Position numbers and translations under genes: made by a program. Shown piece after piece: positions 12,217 through 23,010 of a DNA stretch of 64,000 nt (its first letter is position 1; every line of letters begins with the position of its first letter). Where the stretch lies: NCBI GenBank assembly GCA_015680905.1, contig CM027378.1, positions 105,793,501-105,857,500 on the forward strand. Direction: 5' to 3'. A model generated the notes under the pieces. It had not been told where the DNA came from. It did no database searches and saw only the letters and a program-made list of their open reading frames with translations. Source of the stretch: Coptis chinensis. Taxonomy: Eukaryota > Streptophyta > Magnoliopsida > Ranunculales > Ranunculaceae.

Positions 12217-13492
12217 TTAAGGTTTAAAAGAAGGAGGTTTCCTGACATTTGTTGCCTGTTCAAAAGCATAAGCAATCTCGATTAACTTGGGTTCTGAACC
12301 CTTTAGCCCTCCAAAACAGATACCAAACGGCACTCCTTTCTTATCAAATCCGGCTGGAACGCTAATTCCTGGAAATCCACCTATGGCGAGAACAAAAGAA
12401 ATATCATATCCAGGAGTCACCACTGCATCTAACTTCTTCTTCCTCATCAACTTCTCTAACCCTTCTCTGGAGAATTTCTCAAAAATCTTCCGAAATTGTT
12501 TTTCCACGTTCGCTGTCCCATTTATCATCTGAGCTGCTAAAAAATTGGCTTGTCCATATTCATTAATCATTTCCTGAGGATAAATTTTTTTATTGATCAT
12601 TAGACCATTAGTATTTGATAGTCTCGTAATGTAAGGATTTTCATATAGACCACCACTGATTTTAACAAGAGCATCACACACTAACTACAGGCACAAACGG
12701 GTCCTAGAATTAAAACGGAAATCTACTAAAATAGTTTATTAACAATCAAAACACAATTTTTCTTTTATGAAATTTTTTAATATTCAAAATCAAATAAGAA
12801 AGATTTATAAAACTTATCATTAATTGAAGATACTCATTGATTTTATTTTATTTTTAAATTGATTGAATTATAAATTTTATCAAAGTTTGAAGAACCCCAA
12901 CATGAAAACAAATAAATCTCATAATAATTTACAAATCAAATCTATAATCTTTTCTCCACATTATTACAATTGAAAGCAGAGCAAAACATTTAATGAAATT
13001 ATTCGCCATTTGAATATGTCTATTCATTCAATTTTATGGAATATGATTAAAATTTTGAATTTTGTCAACATTGAAAAAGCACATTCATTCAATGGAGCCT
13101 AAGATAAAACCAAACAAATCAAAATTAATCAATTTTTTTTATATAAAAAAAAAATAAAAATCTTAAGTGGTGCCCCATTTGGTCTCAGGATCTGTTTGGT
13201 TTTGTTTTGGGTATGGACAGCCCTTGGTAAAATAAGTGGTGCATTTATGAAAACCCTATTCTAATCTAAATCTTGTGAACTCAACTGATCTTACCAACTT
13301 TGAAAACTTGTTATTGAATGCTATTAAATCTGCCAATGATCTCTTTGGAGAAGCCACAAGCTCTTTTAGGTAAGCATCAATGGAAGACTTGAACTCTAGG
13401 AGCAAGGTGCCACTCGTTCACCATCACTAACATTCGAAATAATGTCCGTGTTGCTTAATTTCACATTGTCTACCAGAACTGCACCTCCTTTT
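12217..13492 (-). pseudogene. Amidase copy C, exons 4 and 5
   Basis: Exon 4 (13492-13295) begins KGGAVLVDNV, breaks frame near 13410, then reads EFKSSIDAYLKELVASPK and ends at TTG|GTAAGA. Exon 5 (12573-12217) encodes EMINEYGQANFLAAQ, KLDAVVTPGYD, LAIGGFPGISVPAGFD, FGGLKGSEPKLIEIAY and a natural stop after PPSFKP. The apparent upstream extension of the exon-5 frame to 12681 is intron. Confidence 0.8.
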
Positions 13493-14129
13493 CTAGAGTT
13501 ATACAATAGGATAAAAACATTATGAATCAGTATTTCAGAATTATAATTATATACTAAACAAATAGTAGTTTATTTTTATTTTATGGTAAAAATAGTCACT
13601 TAATTGGCATAGTATACAACGTACTATACATGTTTTTGCACTTTGGATACTATATAATTTTCTAGGCACTAAACTACATTGTACTATCAAAAAAATTCAG
13701 TTATGCACGGGCAAATATTCGCCAAAATCACCGGACGTGGCCAAATTTGGAGGTTTTATAATCCCACGTGGAGACATGTCATTTTATTTATTATAAAAAC
13801 GTGTGTTGACATTTGCCACACAAGTTGAATAGCCAACAAGCATTTCCCCGTGATTTTCCCTCTCCAACTTTTTCACTCTTTTGATTAGCTTCAAAAATTG
13901 GAGATTTCATCGTAAAACCCTAATTGACCAAAATTTGTTGTCTTTAAGATTAAATTGCCTAATTCACACAAACCATAACCTATATAAAACACTAATCCAT
14001 AGGAATCTAGTCCGTTATTAAAGTAAGTTAATGTTTTTTTATATTGTTTTTGTCATATTGTTGTCGGCTATTATACATGAATATTATACTATGATTGTTG
14101 TTATATTATTGATATATTGTTGCTAAATT

Positions 14130-17100
14130 ATGCGAAGGGAAACAGTTGTAATTAATCTCCATCATGGGGGTTCATTTGTTACTAGTCCGGACCTTCATTA
14201 CCTTGGTGGTAGGATAGAGTGCTTGGACAATATTGATCCAGATAGGTTTGGATATTTTGATTTAAAATCAATGGTGGAGGAGTGGGGTATTATAATGTGA
14301 GTAAAATGCACTATGGTCAAGCCAGCCATAAGGGTTATATGTTAATTTTGATGATACTAGTATTATGAAAATGCCAAGAAGAAGCTAGGTGGGAATAGAA
14401 TTGAGGTATACATTGAACATGATGTTGAGGTGGATTCAAGTGAACAAAATGTTGTGCATGATATTGAAGCGTAGTTGAGTTAGAGAATGGAGAAGACATT
14501 GAGATACAAACTCGATTCTGAGTGATAAGGTTTGTATTTCAAATGATAATGAGTCAGGATGAGGAAGATTTTAGGTTTGAGGATTTGCCCGAATTGTCCG
14601 ATAATGATGAGGAGCTTTATGAAGTTAGGAAAATGATAGAAGAAAGGAAAAACGAAAAAGACTTGAAAGAATGAAATCAATTTGGGATGATGGTGATCAT
14701 GAACCCGGTGAATGGTAATCGAGTCGAAAGCAAGCAATGAATCTTGAAGGTGATGATGATGTTGAAGCAATGAACGCTAGTATCGGTCTTTGAAGAAGTG
14801 GATGGGCTTTATGTTGATGAAGGCAACAATGTGTTTATTAGTGATGATGAAGTTGACCATGGGGATGTTGATAGTGACTATATAGATTCAAGTGATTATG
14901 AAAGTCAGATAATCGATTTGAGGATGATGGTATTAGAAAACCAAGAAGTTTAGGTACCCTAGTTTTGATCCCAAAGACTGATGTATTTCATGTGCAACCA
15001 AGACTAGGGATGGTGTTTGCATCCCCCCTAATCGGCTCAAAGATTGTTTGAAGGATTTTGCGAGTTGCTCATGGGTACCAACTTTGGTTGAAGTTAAACA
15101 ACCGAAAAGAATCCTTGCATTATGTGGCCGAGGATTGCCCATTTTAGACTATATGCTAGTTGGATGACAAGCAAGAGAAGCTTCCGTGATAAAGTCCTAT
15201 ATAGAAGAACATAAGTGTTCAAGGATATTTGATGTCCGTGATTGTTAACCGTAAATGGATTGCTAGGATATATGGAGAGAAGATAATGAAGTATCCTAAA
15301 ATGAAATTGAAGGATTTGAAAGAGCATATTATGCACAAGTTTAAGCTTGATGTGACATTGTGTCGTGGTAGCAGAGCTAAGCCTTAAAAGTTCTAGATGC
15401 AAATGGAAAATAGCCGGCTGGGTGTATATGCAAAGTTGTGGGACTACCAATTTGAACTAAGAAGGAGTAATCCCGGAGTACTATTGAGATAGAATTATTT
15501 CATCCTACACCTAATGAACCCGCGCAGTGTTCGCCGCATGTATATAGGGTTTGTTGCACTTATAAATGCATGGAAGAGTGGTTGCAGACCAATTATTGGA
15601 GTTGATGGATGTTTCTTGAAGGGGTACTGCAAGGGGGAGCTACTGGCAGCCATTGGTAGAGATGCAAACAATCAAATGTTCCCAATAGCATGGGCAGTTG
15701 TAGAAGTGGAAAACTCAGATAGTTGGATGTGGTTTTTGGATTTGCTGATGCAAGACTTGGGTTATAGTGAGGGTCAGGGTCTTGGGTTGACTATTATTAG
15801 TGACCAGCAAAAGGGTCTTGTACAAGTGATAAAAGACTATTTGCCTTTTTCGAAAGCAAGAAATTGTGCCGCACATGTATATGCCAATTTCAAGAAGACA
15901 TTCCCTGGTTTACAGTATAAGTTTCTGTTTTTTGGAAGGCTAGCAAATGTGGAACTCCTCAAGAGTTTGAACAAAACATGGATGAAATGAAAAAGTATTC
16001 TGAGGATGCATATCACCACTGCATGGTGAAGCAAAACACAAGACAGTGGTCAAGAGCTTTTTTTAGCATGTTTCCTTGTTCGGATTCTGTTGACAACAAC
16101 ATATGCGAGACATTTAACTCAACAATAGTGGAAGCAAGGGAAAAGAACATCATAGAAATGCTTGAGGATATCAGATTGCAAGTAATGGCTAGAATGCAAA
16201 AGAAGATTGCAGCAATGGCTAACTGGAAGACTGCCTTTTGTCCTATTATAATGCAAAAGTTAGAAAAAAATAAAGAAGATCATAGGTTTTGGGCTGCATA
16301 TTACAATGGAAGCAACTCATTTGAGGCTAGGAAGAACAAATATGAGGCCTTTACTGTGGATGCAACTGCTATGAGATGCAGCTGTAAAATGTGGGAACTG
16401 AATGGCATCCCATGTCCACATGCCATTTCAGTTATGTATTATCTCAACATTGATCCATTGCAGCATGTATCTAGTTGGTATAGTGTGGCAGAGTACAAGA
16501 AGATATATAGTCATGTGTTACAGCCTTTGAATGGTCAAAACATGTGGCATAGGACAAAAAGGCCTGCTATTTTGCCTCCCATAGCAAGGAGGATGCCTGG
16601 CAGACCCAAGAAGAATAGAAGGAAGGAAGGAGTAGCAGTGGGAACTGGAAGAGTGACAGAAGACAAGGCTTCTCACCAACTATGCAGGAAGGGTAGGAAA
16701 ATGCATTGTTCTAGATGCAATAGTGAGGAACACAACATAAGGTCATGCAAGTCTACAGACCCACCACTTAGAAAGAAACAAGTGAGTATGCATTTGTCTT
16801 TTACTTTTATAAGTTATTTTTACAAGTGGTTTTGATTGTATTTAAATATGTTAATATAATATTAGGTGAGGAAGAAGAAAGGAGAAGTGAATAATGTCCC
16901 AGCTGAGGATGCAACTAATGAAGGGCCAACTAATGTAACAGCTGAGAATGCCAGTAATGAAGGTAGGCATAAAAAAGAGAGAGGTACAAGGGTAGAGGTC
17001 AAAAGAGGGAGAGGAAGAAGGGAACCAGTCCCTATAGGCTTTGGAGTATACACTAGTCCCGGAAAGGAGAAACTTACATCAATGTGAGTCTTCTAATATA

Positions 17101-17876
17101 TTTAATGTATTTTTCATTTATTATATTTTGTGCATTATCTTATTCATAGTGTATTATGTGTAGATCTGCTTCAAGATTGACACCCCTTGAATTCAAATGA
17201 ACCATCTCCAAGTAATGAAGGGTCAAGTACTTTAAACAGGATGAGAGTGCAACTAATCAACAACCAAGTACAAGGGGTAGAGGTACAAGGGGTAAAGGTA
17301 CAAGGGCTAGGGGTGAAAGAGGAAGAGGAAGAGGAAGCAATGAGCCAACCATCGTTCCACTTTGGTGTAAACACTAATACTATTGATAGAGAAGCTCGAC
17401 ATCAATGTGAGTGTTTTAGTTTAGTTTTTTCAATAAATTAGTTTGAGTGCATTGGCTTATTCATTGTGCATGACTGTGTAGATCGCTTCAAGATTAGTTT
17501 GTTCCATTTGCACCAAGAGTAACTGTGTCAATGGGTGATGGAGTACACATATTACCTCCAACTGGAAGAAAATATTTTCATGTAAGTTATTACTTTAAGT
17601 TTTTATTCATTTAAGTGTCGCGAATTTAAAATTTAGTTTAGTTTATGTCTTTATTCTTTAGTTTAGTTTGGTAAGTTTTTATTAATTATGCTTTATTTCT
17701 TATATAGCCACCACAAGAAAGGAGAGTTGTACAAAGGAAGACTTCAAGTGCAAGTGATCAAGTTGGAAGTAGTCAAGGGTCAAATAATACACCACTTGGA
17801 ACTCAGGAATCAAGTACTGCAAAGAGTACAGCATAAGGCATCCCATGAATTATTTGGTAAATTAAAATTGATCTAG
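14130..17876 (+). pseudogene. MuDR-type transposase, multi-exon, frameshifted
   Basis: Starts with a PB1-like N-terminal segment (ATG 14130; VVINLHHGGSFV, LHYLGGRIECLDNIDPDRFG). An acidic linker and a broken N-terminal zinc-finger-type region (FDPKTDVFHVQPRLGMVF frame near 14960-15020) follow. The catalytic core is at 15514-15990: GVDGCFLKG (Asp at 15604) and ISDQQKG (Asp at 15802). A T-run indel at 15928-15933 shifts frame. The core continues at 15978-16835 with a SWIM zinc finger (CSCKMWELNGIPCPH) and a zinc knuckle (CSRCNSEEHNIRSC). Further exons at about 16866-17084, 17167-17400, 17484-17580 and 17708-17836 encode a Lys/Arg-Gly-rich tail ending TAKSTA. In life it would cut and move the element; the frameshifts make this copy inactive. 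Confidence 0.85.
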
Positions 17877-18221
17877 CTCATTTTGGTGTTTTAAGAGTGT
17901 ATTAATGGTTTCAAACTTGTTGCTTTAATGAACAAGTGTCACGTTTTGTATGTTTCTCTCAAACATGGTCATGCAAAGAACAAGTGTCATATTTTGAATG
18001 TAAGAAAACAGTTTTTTTTTTTTGGTCAAAGAGAATGCTTTAATGAACATATTGAAAACTGATTTGACTAATGTCTTGTAAATAGTGTTATAGTTTTAAT
18101 TTTGGACTTTATAGTTGGTGATAATTAATGGTGTTTGGTATGCAATCTATAAAACCATCCTAGAGGGGTAGAGGCTGTATGCAATAGGTTTAGATTCGAA
18201 AAACAATGCCCCAAGGGTCAG

Positions 18222-18668
18222 ATGATCCATGTTGAGGGTAAGGGAGAACCCAAAACTTTTGAAAGAGCATTGGTTGCAGTTTGGGACCTCATCAAAACAA
18301 AGGAGGGGAAGAGAGTGTTCATGGAGGTTGTTTATGAGAATGATGTCATTAATTTGAAGCCTTGTGATGACTGTGGAAGGGTGTGCATCATTGAGCTGTT
18401 GGAAGAGGGAGAGTCAAGTCGACCTAGAGAACCAAGTCCAGAAGTTCCACCTGGATTCGAACATAAGCTCAGGAAATCGCCAAGGTTACCAGCAGCAGCA
18501 GTAAATGAAGCAAAGATAAATGAAGCAAAGAAGTGGAGGGAATCAAAGACCAACACCATCCAAGCAAAGAAGTTCAAGAGGTTATCCGGGGTCTTCTTGG
18601 CTGCTGCAGCCTTATCCCGGTTTTGTATGAAGTCCAAGAAGTTTAAGAAGTCTAAGTCTAAGAAGTGA
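18222..18668 (+). CDS. Hypothetical Lys-rich protein inside MULE 1
   Basis: 148 aa, not recognised. The frame is open upstream to about 18150, so the true start or an upstream exon is uncertain. An N-terminal half with a CDDCGRVC cysteine cluster is followed by a Pro-rich stretch (SSRPREPSPEVPPGFEHK) and a C-terminus rich in Lys and Ala ending FKKSKSKK, which suggests nuclear localisation. It lies between the transposase and the GRF gene within the inverted repeats. It may be a MULE accessory gene, the end of the transposase unit, or a captured host fragment. Confidence 0.45.
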   Translation: MIHVEGKGEPKTFERALVAVWDLIKTKEGKRVFMEVVYENDVINLKPCDDCGRVCIIELLEEGESSRPREPSPEVPPGFEHKLRKSPRLPAAAVNEAKINEAKKWRESKTNTIQAKKFKRLSGVFLAAAALSRFCMKSKKFKKSKSKK

Positions 18669-18889
18669 ACTGATGTTTGATGTGTTGTTTGATGTGTTGA
18701 AGTGTTGAAGTGAACTGATGTTAGGTTTATCTAGGCAGTGTCTTGTGTCTTGTTCTTGTTTCTATGTTTTGATGTTTTTTTAGCTTGGTTGTCTTGTTCT
18801 ATGTTAAATTATCAAGTCATGATGTAGTGTAGTGATGTTTAATGTTTGCTTTTGCTATGTTAAATTATCAAATGCATTTTTCATTACAT

Positions 18890-19245
18890 ACATACAGTGA
18901 CAGAAATACAGAAACTGGAAAACTCTACAATTTCATTCCATTTTCATTTTCATTCAACTCATTACATTATAAAAACCATGTTACAGAACATTACAGAAAC
19001 ACAGAAACCAGATAACTCTACAACTTCATTCCATTTTCATTTTCATTCAACTCATTACATTACAAAACCATGTTACGTAACATTACGTAAAACATAGAAA
19101 CCCGAGATTCAACTCATTACATTACAAAAACCATGTTACGTAACATTACGTAAAACACGTAATCCGTGAGAACTCTATAATTTCATTCCATTTTCATTCA
19201 ACTCATTACATTACAAAACCATGTTACGTAACATTACGTAAAACA
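18890..19245. repeat. Tandem repeat array in MULE 1
   Basis: About four diverged units containing ttcattccattttcatt, caactcattacattac and accatgttacgtaacattac. The tacgtaac core is partly self-complementary. Noncoding, immediately 3' of the GRF gene. Confidence 0.75.
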
Positions 19246-19350
19246 CAATGCACTTCACTTATTAACCAAACAAATACTTGTAAAGCAAGAATACAATGAC
19301 CAAAATCAAACAAGTTTTCTTCATCTTATAATTCGCATTCCAAAGTCAAG

Positions 19351-19674
19351 TCACCTTTTTTCTTCAACTCGTTCTCTCTTATTCTTCTCAGAGTGAACAA
19401 TTACATTCAATTTTCCTTGCAACTCCACCTTTTTCATGTTAGCTTCCTCCAAACTTTCTTTCAATTCGCCAATCTCCTTGTACAAATCAATGAACCTTTG
19501 CTTTGTTGATTTTGGAACTTTGTCCTCCCAATCAAAGTAGCCACAATCGTGAGTTTTGTAATTTGTACAACCAAAAAATCTTCTTCCCAAATTTCCAACA
19601 GTCTTTGACATTACCAAAGGAGATGGCTCTCCACAAAAGCATGAATAATTCGAATTGATAGAGGTGGACGACAT
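19351..19674 (-). CDS. GRF-type zinc-finger coiled-coil protein in MULE 1
   Basis: An intact 107-aa ORF. Residues 12-49 form a GRF-type zinc finger: Cys12, Cys14 (CFCGEPSP), GRRFFGC with Cys36, and Cys44 in HDCGYFDW. Residues about 58-107 are a charged coiled coil. GRF zinc fingers bind single-stranded nucleic acid in some proteins. Short GRF-coiled-coil ORFs like this are common in plant genomes and often ride in Mutator-like elements (family knowledge). It faces the transposase gene convergently, with its 5' end 0.3 kb from the right terminus. Its upstream region has repeats of attgagagttagggttt. It could be a host-derived passenger or an element accessory gene. Confidence 0.75.
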   Translation of the reverse strand: MSSTSINSNYSCFCGEPSPLVMSKTVGNLGRRFFGCTNYKTHDCGYFDWEDKVPKSTKQRFIDLYKEIGELKESLEEANMKKVELQGKLNVIVHSEKNKRERVEEKR

Positions 19675-20337
19675 TTTGAACTATGCAAATTGAGAGTTAG
19701 GGTTTCAAATTGAGAGTTAGGGTTTTCAAATTGAGGAAGAAGGTTAAACTTGCAATTGAGAGTTAGTGTTTCAAGTTTTCAAATTGAGGTACCAGGTCAC
19801 GTGTATTTCAAAAATGCCACACGTCTAGATGGCCGGACCGTGGCATAGGCGGTGGCCACATCAAAGAAAAATTGACCGGAAATACTTTCAAGTCGCAAAG
19901 TGATAATTTTTTGATAGTACAATGTAGTTTAGTGCCTAGAAAATTGTATAGTATCCAAAGTGCAAAAACATGTATAGTACATTGTATACTATGCCAATAA
20001 AGTGAAAAATAGTAGTTTATCATATTATATGGAAGCTTTCCTTCCTCTTATGTGGAGGTGTGTATTTTTTTTTATTTTTGTTGATAAGCCTATTTTAAAT
20101 GAGTTCAGTAACTCTTTGATGCTGACGGAATTCAAGCCCTAGGCCTCTGGTCATCACCTAAAAGTTTTAACGACTTTGCTGACTTTGCTAATAATGCCTA
20201 TGTCTTGGGTTTTTTAGGATTTTTTCACTTTTTGCACTTGAAAAAAGAACCGATTTAAAATGTGGTGTGGAAATACAATACCGTATGTGTTCTGTTTTGG
20301 TCTTTATGGCAATCTCGTGCGCTAAGTTGTTTCGTAC

Positions 20338-20580
20338 CTTAGCGTGTTGAAATGGTGTTTGAAAGCTTGTGTGACAACAGTACCCGTAACAGAATTAAAG
20401 AAAGGATCCCTCGTTATGCTCAATCTCTTCCCCTTAAGCCCATCTGGCTTGAGAAATTGTTTTTAGCCTCCATGTGGAATGAATTTCGAAGCTTTTCTAG
20501 TTGCATTGGCATCCCTACCATCAAACCCTACGATCGCATCCAATACATAAACTGCATCAGCTACCGTTCTGCACATAGGC
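20338..20580 (-). pseudogene. Amidase copy C, isolated exon 3
   Basis: 243 nt, the same length as exon 3 of copy A, with acceptor ttccag and donor AAG|GTACG. It encodes CRTVADAVYVLDAIVGFD, RKASKFIPHGG then a TAA, and a tail FKHHFNTLR. It is flanked by two large transposon-filled introns, which makes it look orphaned. Confidence 0.85.
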
Positions 20581-21294
20581 CTGGAACCAAATTCTTTGTT
20601 AAAAGTGATATTTCCAAAATGCCCAAACCATTCCAAGTTTCAACTGTTGGATCAATCCAAAATCAATATTGGATTTTGAACAAGAACCGATTTGCCAAAT
20701 TACACGCACCACTTTTTATTACTACTCACGAAAACAACAAAACATATCATGAGACAACAAATACACCAACGCATTTTATTGGCATAATGTCATTGGTTCA
20801 AGTTAATTTTTGCCATATCCACTGAAAACCCTAGATGGATTGTGCACGACGCCTACCGTAGTACCGCCTGTAGTGTATGGGAAGAGTTAGACAGTTAGAC
20901 AAGAGCATATGCAACCCACAATTTTGAACTGGGGGTGTATAAAGCTTCTGTAAGTATTTTGGGGGTGCGAAATTGCAAATCTTTATGGTTTGGATATTTT
21001 TCTAGGTAATTTAAATACGGCAATGTAGGTAGGGGTGATTTTGGATCGGATAAAAGGATTTCAGAAAATTTTCTAATTTTTTTGGATGGCAATATCCTTT
21101 CCAAATCTAATTCTTCTTTTCCAATTCAGAAAATCGGAAAATTTTCATAAATTTTGGAATTGGCAAAATTCAAAAATAAATCGAAAATTTGAATTATATA
21201 ATCGAATTCTAGATAACCATTTTTTATCCAGTTAATACATTTATTTTGCAATCATTTTGAAATGTATTAATTCATTAAACAATTTAGATCTTTT
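20581..21294. other. Intron 2 of amidase copy C, distal part
   Basis: Intron sequence with no gene. From about 21021 it reads taggggtgattttggatcgg, which resembles the complement of the sequence ending at 28770 (tatgggtgccacttttt), so an older inverted-repeat element may frame the later insertions here. Confidence 0.35.
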
Positions 21295-21310
21295 AACACG
21301 TTCATTCCGT

Positions 21311-21687
21311 GCAGAGCTACAAGCAGTAAAAATCGGATTGGAACAAGCCCGTCAGCTAAGTGTTTGCAAAGTGGTCGTCTGTTCCGATAATAAGAGCATC
21401 GCCCAAGATTTGAATGGAGTATCGCCAGATGTTTCTTGGTCTCGTTGGAATTTTGCAAGAGATACATCATCTCAAAACTAGTTTCGGTTTCGTAAAATTG
21501 TCTTTTGTCCTAGAGAGCTGATCAAACATGCCCATCTTATGGCAAAGATCGGCGTCATCTAATCTGTCGATAGTATGTAACACCAAGTTCCTACGGCAGT
21601 GAAACTTGGGTTCTATGATGTCCAGTCATGTCTGTATGAACTTTTTGCTCTTGGTTAATGGAATGGAAAGTTTGTGCAAAAAAAAAA
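21311..21687 (+). mobile_element. 5'-truncated LINE with RNase H fragment and poly-A
   Basis: A 377-bp insert flanked by a perfect 16-bp direct repeat (aacacgttcattccgt at 21295-21310 and 21688-21703) and ending in a poly-A run. Its 5' end encodes an RNase H-like segment: AELQAVKIGLEQAR and VCSDNKSIAQDLNG, retaining the Glu and Asp typical of the active site, then a stop and a 3'UTR. These are hallmarks of target-primed reverse transcription by a plant L1-type LINE. It lies in intron 2 of amidase copy C. Confidence 0.9.
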
Positions 21688-22176
21688 AACACGTTCATTC
21701 CGTAAGTTTTTTCTTCATGTTAATGTATTAATTTAGTAAATAAGAAGATAAGAGAAAAAGAAACATATACTAAAATAACAATATTGATTTCTTGAAATTG
21801 TAAGAGAGACAATATTCTACTTCTCTAGGGTTTTTATTTGGTTTATAAACTATCTGTAGTTTTAATTTAGTAACTATATAAACGGTTTGTCTAGAGTGCC
21901 ACTCTTATAGTGACACTCTTATCTCACTCTTCTCTTGAGCCGTCGGATCTCGCCCTCAAGATCTGAAGATCTAAACCACTGATAAAACCGATATTTCAAT
22001 ATTTCGCGGTATTTCAAAATAAAAAAAAAACAAAAATCACAAAAATCACTTAAATTCAAAACTCTCTCTCTCTTCTTCTTCCTTCTCGGTTTGAACCAAG
22101 CTTCGGATTAAGGTATTTTTCCACTTTTAATTCGTTTGATTTGTTATTTAATTAGCTTGGATTCGCTTTGAAATAA

Positions 22177-22400
22177 ACCTAGTAAACTTTATTCTTGGAT
22201 GTTGTTTATATTGTTGTTTAAAACGCCAAATTGGGTATGAACTAACCTAGTAAACTTTATTCTTGGATGTTGTTTATATTGTTGTTTAAAACATAAAATT
22301 GGGTATGAACTTAGACAAGTAAACAAGTTTAAAACGCTTGGTTCAATTTGTTTATGAACTTAGACAAGTAAACAAGTATGAATTGGGTATAAAATTGTTT
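22177..22400. repeat. 67-bp direct duplication plus a related partial unit
   Basis: cctagtaaactttattcttgg and the following bases through attgggtatgaac recur with a 67-bp offset (22178 and 22245). A further partial unit (gaacttagacaagtaaacaag, twice) follows. Noncoding. Confidence 0.75.
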
Positions 22401-22424
22401 ATATTGTTGTTTAAAACGCCGATA

Positions 22425-23010
22425 TAGTTCGTGAACTCGCCGATTCTCAGATTGAAGTAAACTTTGCCATATTCTCGTCCGAGTTCGGTGAACTCGCCGA
22501 GCTTTCAACTCGGCATTATTCTTCATGTCGATTCTCGCCGAAGTTTTAAACTCTCGTCGAGTTCGGTGAACTCGTCAGATTCTTCATGCCGTGATTCGTC
22601 AGAGTTTTGAACTCACGAGTTCGGTGACAGAGGTCGAGTTTTTGAACTCGCCGAAGTTCGGTGAACTCGCCGAAGTTTTGAACTCGTCAGATTCTTCATG
22701 CCGTGATTCGCCGAAGTTTTGAACTCGCCGAGTTCGGTGAACTCGTCGAGCTTTTAACTCGGCCGAGTTTTGAACTCTGTCGTGATTCTCGCCGAGTTTT
22801 GAACTCGCCGAGCTTTGAACTCTGTTAGAGCTTTCAACTCTGTCGAAGTTCGTGAACTCGTCAGATTCTTCATGCCGTGATTCGGCCGAGTTTTGAACTC
22901 TATCGAGCTTTGAACTTTAAAATTATTCTTCATGCCGTGATTCTCGTTAGAGTTTTGAACTCGCGAGGAGTTCGGTGAACTCGTCGAGCTTTCAACTCTG
23001 AGTTTTGAAT
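22425..23010. repeat. CpG-rich self-complementary array (gaactcgccgagtt type)
   Basis: About 20 degenerate repeats of a 14-30 bp unit built from gaactcg, ccgagtt, gttcggtg and ttcatgccgtgattc. The unit gaactcgccgagttc is nearly palindromic. CpG content is much higher than in surrounding AT-rich DNA. No protein reading is supported; the frames running through it are by-products of the repeat. Confidence 0.8.

Larger units (their letters stand above)
13574..20007 (+). mobile_element. Mutator-like element with MuDR-type transposase (MULE 1)
   Basis: Terminal inverted repeats of about 100 bp: 13595-13697 and the complement of 20007-19905 agree nearly base for base through ggcatagtatacaa, catgtttttgcactttgg and ggcactaaactacattg. 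The same 13 bases (aatagtagtttat) flank the element at 13561-13573 and 20008-20020, containing the usual 9-bp Mutator target duplication. The left end has about 20 extra bases before the matched terminus. Inside are a broken transposase gene (plus), a Lys-rich ORF (plus) and a GRF zinc-finger ORF (minus). It sits in intron 3 of amidase copy C. Confidence 0.88.

Noticed and set aside
12574..12681. Upstream extension of the amidase exon-5 frame
   Set aside because: A good acceptor (tatcctcag) precedes GAAATG, and the paralogue starts exon 5 at the same codon; the extension is intron.
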